Source: Chloroflexota bacterium (GTDB lineage Bacteria; Chloroflexota; UBA6077). From it: a DNA stretch of 9,379 nucleotides. The notes under the pieces are model-generated. The model did no database searches, had not been told where the DNA came from, and saw only the letters and a list, made by a program, of their open reading frames with translations. A program made the position numbers and the translations under genes. Below, piece by piece: positions 1 to 6,409 of the stretch. The stretch spans positions 1-9,379 of the forward strand of contig JAJYKO010000144.1 in NCBI GenBank assembly GCA_021788565.1, read 5' to 3'. How positions within the stretch are numbered: position 1 is the stretch's first letter; every line of letters begins with the position of its first letter.

Positions 1-2
1 GG

Positions 3-1033
3 ACTCGGCTCGTGGAGCGCGCGGCCCAATCTGGTCTGACGCCACCCGATATTGCTGAGAAGCTGGTAGGTGTGCCGGTCCCGCTCGGCTCGTCAGCTCA
101 AGCGCAGAAAGTGCTCTATCTAGACGCAGCGTGTCTGCTCACGCTGGACAGCGGAGTCGGCGCCAACGCATTGCGCCAGGCGGAGGTCGGGCCGGACCGG
201 ACAACCTCAGCCGCCGCAACCGAGCTCTACTCCGCCGCGCACCAGGGCAGCGGGCCGGGTACCGACATCTCCATCGCCAATGCACTACTGGCCCAGGGCT
301 TGCTTGGGCCAGCACTCATCTACCTGCAGAAGGCGCAGGGCACATCTCAGGAGGCGGAGCGACAGGCTTTACTGGGATACGTCCGGATGCAGACGGGGCA
401 TGTCGGGCAGGCGGGTGAGGCCCTATGGCGGTCTCAGCGACTCGACCCCGGGCTGCAGACCGGTCAGTACATAATGGGGCTGTTCCTTCGCAAGCAGGGG
501 GACACTGTGGCAGCCGCGGAGATTCTGGCGGCGGCAGCTCGCCAGAAGCCGCCCAACCCGGCGATCTATGCTGAGCTAGCGAACGCCCTGGTCGATCTGG
601 GTGACTACGGGTCCGCGGAGCAGGCCCTCAACCTGGCGATCCAGGCGGCGCCGCAGGACGGCCAACTGCATCTGGCAGTGGCGTCCTTCTACGTTGACCG
701 TCAGTACGAGATAGCCAGGGCGCTACCGGAAGCCGAGCAGTCGGTGAGTATGTTGGGGCCTACGCCGGAGGCGCTGAGCACGCTAGCGTGGGCGCTGCAC
801 CTGTCCGGCCGATCGAAGGATGCCCTAACTCCCATGCTGGAGGCGGTGGCTAAGGACCCGGAGTCGCCATTGTTGCGCTACAGGTTGGGGTCGATATATG
901 ACGGGCTCGGGGAGCGACCAGAAGCCCGAGAGCAGTACTTGATGGTGCATGAGTTGGATGCCGAGGGCAGCTACTGGAAGCGTGCCCAGGAGGCGCTCGA
1001 CGGAATGCAGTCTGGTGATAGCAGGAGGAATTG

Positions 1034-1034
<1 letters not shown>
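3..1034 (+). CDS. TPR-repeat protein, 3' part of gene (5' end outside window)
   Basis: The reading frame is open to the left edge, so the GTG at 12 is probably not the true start and the N-terminus is missing. Counting from that GTG there are 340 residues. From about residue 82 to 318 the protein is a run of about seven helical repeats of roughly 34 residues with the TPR signature (small residue at 8, Gly/Ala at 20, Pro near 32): about 82-111, 115-147, 149-182, 183-216, 217-250, 252-284 and 286-318. The clearest unit is [20 protein letters not shown] followed by [19 protein letters not shown] arrays are protein-interaction scaffolds; no catalytic domain is visible in the part present. The region before residue 80 is Ala/Gly-rich without clear repeats. 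The gene ends in TGA sharing its last base with the rph start, so the two are co-transcribed and probably translationally coupled. The specific role is unknown. Confidence 0.85.
1023..1028 (+). promoter_or_regulatory. Ribosome binding site of rph
   Basis: AGGAGG lies inside the last codons of the TPR gene, five bases before the ATG at 1034. This spacing favours ATG 1034 over the in-frame TTG at 1031. Confidence 0.8.
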
Positions 1035-1783
<749 letters not shown>

Positions 1784-2049
1784 ATTCACCCGTGCGGTAG
1801 TAGGGGCCGGCGGCCCTGCCGGCCCGCCCGGTTCAGTCGATTTCCAAACGCTCTTCGCGGTTTAGTGGGATACTTCAGCCCAGTAGCAGCGGGTCGCCCC
1901 TGACCCGCTGCGGCGCTCCACCGGAACCGACGTAAACCACGGCCGTCATCCGGTGTTCCGGCGGAGCCAGAGGCGACTCCGCCTGCTTGATGCTGACGTC
2001 CGGGGACCGGTTTCGCACCTCTCGGCGAAGAGCCTTTCTAAACCTCGCC
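1784..2049. repeat. Gene-free, inverted-repeat-rich stretch between rph and the tRNA
   Basis: No convincing gene is present in this stretch of about 266 bases. It contains: a perfect 8-bp stem (1804-1811 with 1818-1825); a perfect 10-bp stem (1886-1895 with 1902-1911); a 12-of-13 inverted repeat (1915-1927 with 1955-1967); a perfect 7-bp stem (1960-1966 with 1977-1983) that competes with the previous one; and two long-range complementary pairs (1850-1858 with 2025-2033, and 1859-1865 with 2038-2044) whose order is crossing rather than nested. None is followed by a T-tract, so a canonical terminator for rph is not obvious. It may be a structured 3' UTR, a palindromic repeat cluster or an unrecognised RNA. 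I could not match it to RNase P RNA, tmRNA, SRP RNA or 6S RNA. Confidence 0.6.
1886..1911. repeat. Perfect 10-bp hairpin downstream of rph
   Basis: GCAGCGGGTC (1886-1895) is exactly complementary to GACCCGCTGC (1902-1911), with a six-base loop. It is the most stable local structure in the rph 3' flank. No run of T follows, so if it terminates transcription it does so without the usual U-tract. Confidence 0.7.
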
Positions 2050-2079
2050 TTGCGGCCGGTTCGGCCGGTTCGGTATAAT
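2050..2079 (+). promoter_or_regulatory. Promoter of the CAT tRNA
   Basis: A perfect -10 box TATAAT (2074-2079) has a -35 candidate TTGCGG (2050-2055) at 18-base spacing. It lies 14 bases before the mature tRNA 5' end, the expected place for a tRNA promoter. The spacer carries a perfect tandem 9-mer, CGGCCGGTT at 2053-2061 and 2062-2070. Confidence 0.75.
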
Positions 2080-2093
2080 CCTCGTAGTGGCGG

Positions 2094-2168
2094 GGGCCCA
2101 TAGCTCAGCGGCAGAGCGGCCGGCTCATAACCGGTTGGTCCCTGGTTCGAATCCGGGTGGGCCCACCA
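2094..2168 (+). tRNA. tRNA-Met (anticodon CAT; could be the Ile2 type)
   Basis: A complete 75-base cloverleaf can be folded: acceptor GGGCCCA/TGGGCCC (2094-2100 with 2158-2164), D-stem GCTC/GAGC, a 7-base D-loop with the GG pair, anticodon stem GCCGG/CCGGT, loop CTCATAA with anticodon CAT at 2126-2128, a 5-base variable loop, T-stem CCTGG/CCGGG and loop TTCGAAT, then A and an encoded CCA (2166-2168). The 1:72 pair is G:C and the anticodon stem lacks the three G:C pairs of initiators, so it is not the initiator tRNA. CAT anticodons are read either by elongator Met tRNA or, after lysidine modification, by Ile2. Acceptor positions 4 and 5 are C:G pairs, as in known Ile2 tRNAs, so the Ile2 identity is a real alternative. 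Confidence 0.95.
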
Positions 2169-2176
2169 GCGACACG

Positions 2177-2216
2177 ACCTCAGACCAGATTCCTTGGTCT
2201 GAGGTTCGGTTTCTTG
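2177..2216 (+). terminator. Rho-independent terminator of the tRNA
   Basis: An 11-bp perfect stem (ACCTCAGACCA at 2177-2187 with TGGTCTGAGGT at 2195-2205, loop GATTCCT) is followed by the T-rich tail TTCGGTTTCTTG. It begins 8 bases after the tRNA CCA end, so the tRNA is a single-gene transcript. Confidence 0.85.
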
Positions 2217-2320
2217 TATCCCGGTTTCGCCCTGCCGCTGGGAAGAAGAGCAGGGATCATGAAACTTGCGCGGGGCCCAAACGCACAGCGCATCCCTGAA
2301 CTGTTTCTACTCAACTGCTG

Positions 2321-2349
2321 TTTACAATTCTCCCCCGACTCGCTAAAAT
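2321..2349 (+). promoter_or_regulatory. Sigma-70-like promoter candidate
   Basis: TTTACA (2321-2326, 5 of 6 to consensus) and TAAAAT (2344-2349, 5 of 6) are separated by an ideal 17 bases, pointing toward the binding-protein gene. The predicted start near 2356 implies a 5' leader of about 418 bases. No better promoter was found nearer the gene. Confidence 0.55.
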
Positions 2350-2463
2350 CGACCACGAACTCCGGATTCTCGCTCGGAGACGGATCCACAAACGGGCAAT
2401 CCGCGTCAACCACATCGTTCCCGTTGTTATGACGCCTCGGCACGCTGCTGTTCCGAGTACCTT

Positions 2464-2498
2464 AAGGGAGAGTACCCTAGCAAGGGCCTAGCGACCCT
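2464..2498. repeat. Two adjacent AAGGG...ACCCT inverted repeats
   Basis: AAGGG-5-ACCCT (2464-2478) is followed three bases later by AAGGG-7-ACCCT (2482-2498). Overlapping these are a direct repeat GAGTACC (2455-2461 and 2470-2476) and another, CCTAGC (2476-2481 and 2487-2492, 11 bases apart). It could be a paired protein-binding site or two small RNA hairpins in the leader. Confidence 0.45.
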
Positions 2499-2664
2499 CT
2501 TTCGTGAAGACAACGCAGACCGCGAAGAAGCGCGAGCCCAGCGCGGGTATGTTTGCGCCCTGAGGATGTCCACCCTTCATCAGTTCAAGCCAACCCGCCA
2601 ATTCGGTTGATCTGTGCGCGCTTCCGGCGAATGTCAATGCTAGCCTTCTGGAACACTCAGGGCC

Positions 2665-2694
2665 GCGATTGTTCGTGAGGCGATTCTTCGTGAG
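2665..2694. repeat. 15-bp tandem duplication
   Basis: GCGATTGTTCGTGAG (2665-2679) is followed directly by GCGATTCTTCGTGAG (2680-2694), with one difference in 15. It lies about 80 bases before the binding-protein start. It may be an operator pair or a slippage duplication. Confidence 0.6.
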
Positions 2695-2760
2695 GAAGGA
2701 GGTGCCCAGTCCCCAGCACCATCTCTTGGCCCGTGCAACCTGACGTTCATCCATTCTGAT

Positions 2761-2766
2761 GGGAGG
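2761..2766 (+). promoter_or_regulatory. Ribosome binding site of the binding-protein gene
   Basis: GGGAGG lies seven bases before the ATG at 2774. It overlaps an upstream in-frame ATG at 2759, which has no ribosome site of its own, so the start at 2774 is preferred. Confidence 0.75.
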
Positions 2767-2773
2767 CGTAGGA

Positions 2774-4165
2774 ATGACATTCACATTTACTCGAGGCCGG
2801 CTGGCCATTGTACTCGGTGCGCTGGTTTTGGCGTCGCTCATTCCGATCGGCTGTGCGCAGACCGCCCCTCCCCCAGCGCCTACCGCCGCCGCTAAACCCG
2901 CTGCGGCTGCCGCCCCCGCGACCACACAGGCGGCCGCTCCATCTGCTCCCACCTCCGCGCCCGCTTCCTCTGCTCCCGCCGAGGTTAAGATAGGTGTGCT
3001 GGATCCCTTGACGGGCGGGGCGGCCACCGCTGGACTCGATGCCAAATACGGGGCCCAACTCGCCGCCGACATAGTGAACGGCAAGTACGACATTCCGGGT
3101 ATTCCGTATGCCCAGACCGAAGGACTGCCTGGTCTGGGAGGTGCCAAGGTCACTCTAGACTTCGCTGACACGCAGGGGCTACCTGAGAAGGGGCAGAGTG
3201 AGGCCCAGAGGCTGGTCACCAACGACAAAGTGTCCGCCCTATTTGGGGCATACCAGAGCAACGTTACGCTGACGGCCAGTGAAGCGGCCGAGAGAATGGG
3301 CATCCCATTTGTGAATGGCGAGTCGTCTTCACCCGGCCTGACGGACCGCGGGCTAAAGTTCTTCTTCCGCACCACAGCCCACGACGGAATCTTCGCCAAG
3401 AACCTCTTCGACATGGTGGACGAACTGAAGAAGGAGAAGGGCCTCAAGATCGACACGGTCGCCACCGTCGACGAAAACACCCTGTTCGGTACGGACGCCG
3501 ACAAGCTGGCCAAGCAGTATGCCAGCGAGCGCGGATACAAGCTGGTGGCGGATATACTCTATCCGGCCAACACGAACGAGGTGACCAGCGAGGTCGAGAA
3601 GCTAAAAGCGGCGAATCCCGATTTCATCGTTCAGGCCTCGTACACCTCGGACGCCATCCTGTTCATGAAGACCTACAAGCAGCTGGACTTCAATCCGCAA
3701 GCCATCCTCGTGGAGGACTCAGGCTTCGTCGATCCGCAGTTCCGGAAGGTGCTGGGCAAGGATGCCGAGGACGTGATCTCTCGCTCAGCGTGGGCTCCGG
3801 ATCTGGCCGAAAAGAATCCGACGGCCAAGGCAGTGGCCGACCTGTTCAAGAGCAAGTTCAACCAGAGTATGTCGGACATCTCGGCCCGCGACTTCACGGG
3901 TATGTACACCCTGCTGGATGCCATCAACCGCGCCAAGTCCACCGATCCGAAGGCGATCCAGGCTGCTCTCCAGACAACAGACATCCCTGGGTCTCAGCTC
4001 ATCGTGCCCTGGAAGGGGATCAAATTCGACTCAACTGGCCAGAATATCTACGCCCAGGGCGTGAACATGCAGGTGCAAGGCGGCGACTACTACACCGTGT
4101 GGCCTTTCAACGCCGCTGCCAAGCAGTTAGTATGGCCGCGCCCGAAGTGGAGCGAACTGAAGTAA
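2774..4165 (+). CDS. ABC transporter substrate-binding lipoprotein, branched-chain amino acid (LivJ) type
   Basis: The 463-residue protein begins with a signal sequence: Arg7 and Arg9, a hydrophobic core at about 10-25, and Cys27 in IPIGC. The lipobox is imperfect (Pro at -3), but Cys followed by a tether suggests a lipid-anchored exported protein. Residues 28-70 are a low-complexity Ala/Pro/Thr/Ser linker. The type-1 periplasmic-binding fold (Peripla_BP_6-like) begins at about 71 with VKIGVLDPLTGGAATAGLD, followed by the lobe-linking DTQGLPEKGQSEAQRLV (132-148), FGAYQSNVTL (157-166), GIPFVNGESSSPGL (176-189) and VDENTLFGTDADKLAKQYA (232-250). Members of this class bind amino acids, amides or aromatic acids for ABC import; the ligand cannot be deduced here. 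No permease or ATPase gene is adjacent. The hyuA and hyuB genes downstream suggest the ligand may be a cyclic amide or amino-acid derivative. The ATG at 2759 would add only five residues. Confidence 0.93.
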   Translation: MTFTFTRGRLAIVLGALVLASLIPIGCAQTAPPPAPTAAAKPAAAAAPATTQAAAPSAPTSAPASSAPAEVKIGVLDPLTGGAATAGLDAKYGAQLAADIVNGKYDIPGIPYAQTEGLPGLGGAKVTLDFADTQGLPEKGQSEAQRLVTNDKVSALFGAYQSNVTLTASEAAERMGIPFVNGESSSPGLTDRGLKFFFRTTAHDGIFAKNLFDMVDELKKEKGLKIDTVATVDENTLFGTDADKLAKQYASERGYKLVADILYPANTNEVTSEVEKLKAANPDFIVQASYTSDAILFMKTYKQLDFNPQAILVEDSGFVDPQFRKVLGKDAEDVISRSAWAPDLAEKNPTAKAVADLFKSKFNQSMSDISARDFTGMYTLLDAINRAKSTDPKAIQAALQTTDIPGSQLIVPWKGIKFDSTGQNIYAQGVNMQVQGGDYYTVWPFNAAAKQLVWPRPKWSELK

Positions 4166-4170
4166 GGGTA

Positions 4171-4228
4171 GAGGAGAAGTGTGAGGATCGGCCTGCCGGC
4201 AGCCGCGGGCAGGCCGATCCACGCATGA
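4171..4228 (+). other. Possible 15-codon leader ORF with its own ribosome site
   Basis: GAGGAG (4171-4176) sits four bases before GTG 4181, which opens a frame for MRIGLPAAAGRPIHA and stops at TGA 4226-4228, 15 bases before the hyuA start. Its codons coincide almost exactly with the intercistronic hairpin. The ribosome site is stronger than the one in front of hyuA. This may be a translated leader peptide, or a chance frame in a GC-rich palindrome; no homology can be claimed. Confidence 0.25.
4185..4220 (+). repeat. Intercistronic stem-loop between binding-protein gene and hyuA
   Basis: GGATCGGCCTGCC (4185-4197) is exactly complementary to GGCAGGCCGATCC (4208-4220), with a 10-base loop. No T-tract follows (the next bases are ACGCATGACC), so it is unlikely to be a full terminator. 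In known binding-protein operons such hairpins protect the 3' end of the binding-protein message and lower expression of the genes after it. That role is inferred here from position. Confidence 0.75.
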
Positions 4229-4243
4229 CCTCAGGGGTTCGAA

Positions 4244-6409
4244 ATGGCACTCCAGAAGAGGTTTCGGGCGGGTATTGACATCGGTGGCACGTTCACCGAC
4301 CTCACACTAGTCGACGACGAGTCGGGTCAGCTGTGGGTTGACAAGGTGCTGACCAGCGCCGCGGATCCGTCTGTCGCCGTTTATGAGGGGTTAGCCAGGC
4401 TTCTCGAGGAAGCCCATATCCCGGCGTCCGACCTACGGAACGTCATCCACGGCACCACTCTGGTTACGAACGCCGTCATAGAGCGAAAGGGCGCGAAGAC
4501 TGCCCTCCTCACCACCCAGGGGTTTCGCGACGTCGTCGAGATCGGCCGGGAAAGCCGGTACGACCTCTACGACATCTTTCTTGAACTTCCGAAGCCGCTC
4601 GTGCCCAGGCGGCTTCGAAGGGAGATCAGGGAGCGAGTGCTCGACGACGGATCGATCCTGGAGCCACTGGACGTGGGACAGGTCGAGCGCGAGGTGCGCT
4701 CGCTGCAGCAGGATGGAGTGGAGGCGCTCGCCGTCTGCCTGCTCCACAGCTACAAAAACCCAGCGCACGAGCGCGCGGTGGCTGAGATCATCCGCCGCGT
4801 TGCTCCATCCTTGCATCTATCCCTCTCCTCGGACGTGATTCCAGCAATTCGGGAGTACGAGCGCGCGTCCACGACCATCGTGAACGTGTACGTGCGCCCC
4901 CTTGTCGACGCCTATCTGGACCGCCTGGAGGGCCGGTTGGGGTCTCTCGGCTGCAGTGGCCGGCTGTTGATTATGCTGTCCAGCGGCGCGATCTGCACCG
5001 TGGATACGGCCAGGCGCTACCCCGTGAGGCTGATCGAGTCCGGCCCCGCCGCAGGGGCACTCGCAGCTTCTTACTACGGCCGCATCACCGAGAGGCCGAA
5101 CCTGCTTTCCTTCGACATGGGCGGTACCACCGCGAAGGCGTGTCTCATCGACGATGGCAAGCCAATGACTACTCCCGACTTCGAAGTCGCCCGTGTATAC
5201 CGCTTCAAGAAGGGAAGCGGTTTCCCACTCAAGACCACCGTGATCGAGATGATCGAGATAGGGGCCGGTGGCGGCAGCATAGCGCGGGTGGACTCGATGG
5301 GGCTCCTCAAGGTCGGACCCGACAGCGCGGGAGCCGACCCCGGTCCCGTCTGCTACGACCTTGGGGGTGTCGAGCCGACGGTGACTGACGCGGACTTGCT
5401 ACTCGGTTACCTGGATCCCAACTTCTTCCTCGGCGGGCGCATGCGGCTCAACCGGGACGCCGCCGCTCGCGCCATTCGGGAGAGGGTTGCCGAACCGCTC
5501 GGGCTGGACGAGATGCAGGCCGCGTGGGGTATCCATCAGGTGGTTAACGAGAACATGGCGAACGCGGCGCGGATCCACGCCGTCGAACGAGGCAAAGACC
5601 CCAGGGCTTACCCACTCTTCGCGTTCGGTGGCGCCGGACCTGTCCACGCCTTCCGGGTGGCCCAGATCCTTGGGCTCGACACTCTGATCGTGCCCCCGGG
5701 GGCTGGGGCCGCCTCCGCTCTGGGCTTCCTGGTGGCACCATTGGCCTTCGACTTCGTGCGAAGCGCCTACTACCGGCTGGACCAGATGGATTGGGGGGTG
5801 GTCAACCGCCTGTACCGCGAGATGGAGGATGAAGGGCGCAAACTGCTGGAATCGTCTGGAGTTGCCCGGGACGAGATGTCGGTGGCTCGAACGGCGGAGA
5901 TGCGCTACCTGGGGCAAGGCCACGAAATCGTCGTGCGTGTCCCCGAGGGAGAGCTGTCTGCTAAGAGGCTGCCGGACGTGGTGGCGTCGTTCGAATCCGA
6001 GTACCGACGGCTGTACAACCGGCTGTGTCCCGGCGTGCCCGTCGAGGCTCTCAACTGGCGAGTGGTGGTGAGCGGGCCCCAACCGTCCCTTCGGGCTGAG
6101 TGGGGCAACGGTCCGGGGGCGGACCCCGCGCTCAGCCTGAAGGGACGCCGTCCCGTGTACCTTCCGGAAGATGGCCGCAGCGTCGAGTGCCCTGTCTACG
6201 ATCGGTACCACCTAGCACCAGGTGCGTCCTTCTCGGGTCCAGCCATCATCGAGGAGCGGGAGTCCACGATCGTGGTTGGTCCGGACGGTCGCGTTTCGGT
6301 GGACCGCCACCTTAATCTGGTCGTCGACCTCGAGCGTGTAGATATGCCCGCGGCGGAAGAAGCTCACGTTGCGGCGCCCGGCGGAGCCTCGGGGGTGACC
6401 AATGACTGA
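4244..6409 (+). CDS. hyuA: Hydantoinase/oxoprolinase family protein, A subunit
   Basis: The 721-residue protein matches the HyuA family in length and order. Residues ~8-185 form the N-terminal domain with the nucleotide-binding DIGGTFTDL (12-20) and HGTTLVTNAVIERKGA (69-84). Residues ~200-500 form the ASKHA-fold core with ESGPAAGALAAS (265-276), DMGGTTAKA (291-299), EIGAGGGSIA (338-347), VGPDSAGADPGPVCYDLGG (357-375), PTVTDADLLLGYL (378-390) and FGGAGPVHA (461-469). The C-terminal domain follows, with YLGQGHEIVV (555-564). Relatives include N-methylhydantoinase A, the 5-oxoprolinase A half and the acetone carboxylase beta subunit. They use ATP to activate a carbonyl in a cyclic amide or ketone. 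No small gamma subunit of acetone carboxylase is present, favouring hydantoinase or oxoprolinase-type chemistry, but the substrate is unproven. A weak AGGGG (4233-4237) precedes ATG 4244. The gene overlaps hyuB by 8 bases. Confidence 0.93.
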   Translation: MALQKRFRAGIDIGGTFTDLTLVDDESGQLWVDKVLTSAADPSVAVYEGLARLLEEAHIPASDLRNVIHGTTLVTNAVIERKGAKTALLTTQGFRDVVEIGRESRYDLYDIFLELPKPLVPRRLRREIRERVLDDGSILEPLDVGQVEREVRSLQQDGVEALAVCLLHSYKNPAHERAVAEIIRRVAPSLHLSLSSDVIPAIREYERASTTIVNVYVRPLVDAYLDRLEGRLGSLGCSGRLLIMLSSGAICTVDTARRYPVRLIESGPAAGALAASYYGRITERPNLLSFDMGGTTAKACLIDDGKPMTTPDFEVARVYRFKKGSGFPLKTTVIEMIEIGAGGGSIARVDSMGLLKVGPDSAGADPGPVCYDLGGVEPTVTDADLLLGYLDPNFFLGGRMRLNRDAAARAIRERVAEPLGLDEMQAAWGIHQVVNENMANAARIHAVERGKDPRAYPLFAFGGAGPVHAFRVAQILGLDTLIVPPGAGAASALGFLVAPLAFDFVRSAYYRLDQMDWGVVNRLYREMEDEGRKLLESSGVARDEMSVARTAEMRYLGQGHEIVVRVPEGELSAKRLPDVVASFESEYRRLYNRLCPGVPVEALNWRVVVSGPQPSLRAEWGNGPGADPALSLKGRRPVYLPEDGRSVECPVYDRYHLAPGASFSGPAIIEERESTIVVGPDGRVSVDRHLNLVVDLERVDMPAAEEAHVAAPGGASGVTND

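Larger units (their letters stand above)
2217..2773. other. Gene-free leader upstream of the binding-protein gene
   Basis: This stretch of about 555 bases has no convincing gene. Open frames on both strands have no good ribosome site and no recognisable product. It holds a promoter candidate (2321-2349), a pair of short hairpins built on AAGGG...ACCCT (2464-2498) and a 15-bp tandem duplication (2665-2694). Its G+C looks lower than that of the flanking genes, especially at 2290-2430. I recognise no known riboswitch or T-box here. Confidence 0.55.

Noticed and set aside
1804..1825. The 8-bp GC stem as the rph terminator
   Set aside because: The stem is followed by GCCCGGTTCAG with no T-run, so a rho-independent terminator call is not supported.
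1784..2049. CRISPR array or IS element in the repeat-rich gap
   Set aside because: The repeats are inverted, short and all different. There are no regularly spaced direct repeats, no transposase, and no target-site duplication that I can see.
2157..2432. 91-residue + strand frame starting inside the tRNA
   Set aside because: It begins within the tRNA 3' end and passes through its terminator, and lacks a ribosome site. The minus-strand frame over the same bases (2180-2443) is equally unsupported.
2488..3540. 350-residue open frame on the minus strand
   Set aside because: Most of it is antisense to the well-supported binding-protein gene, its composition is that of a shadow frame of GC-rich codons (runs of Ala and Gly opposite the Ala/Pro linker), and no ribosome site or recognised domain is seen. 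The part outside the binding-protein gene (2488-2773) has no family I can name.
5399..6211. 270-residue open frame on the minus strand inside hyuA
   Set aside because: It is antisense to conserved HyuA motifs, with low-complexity composition typical of a shadow; no domain recognised.
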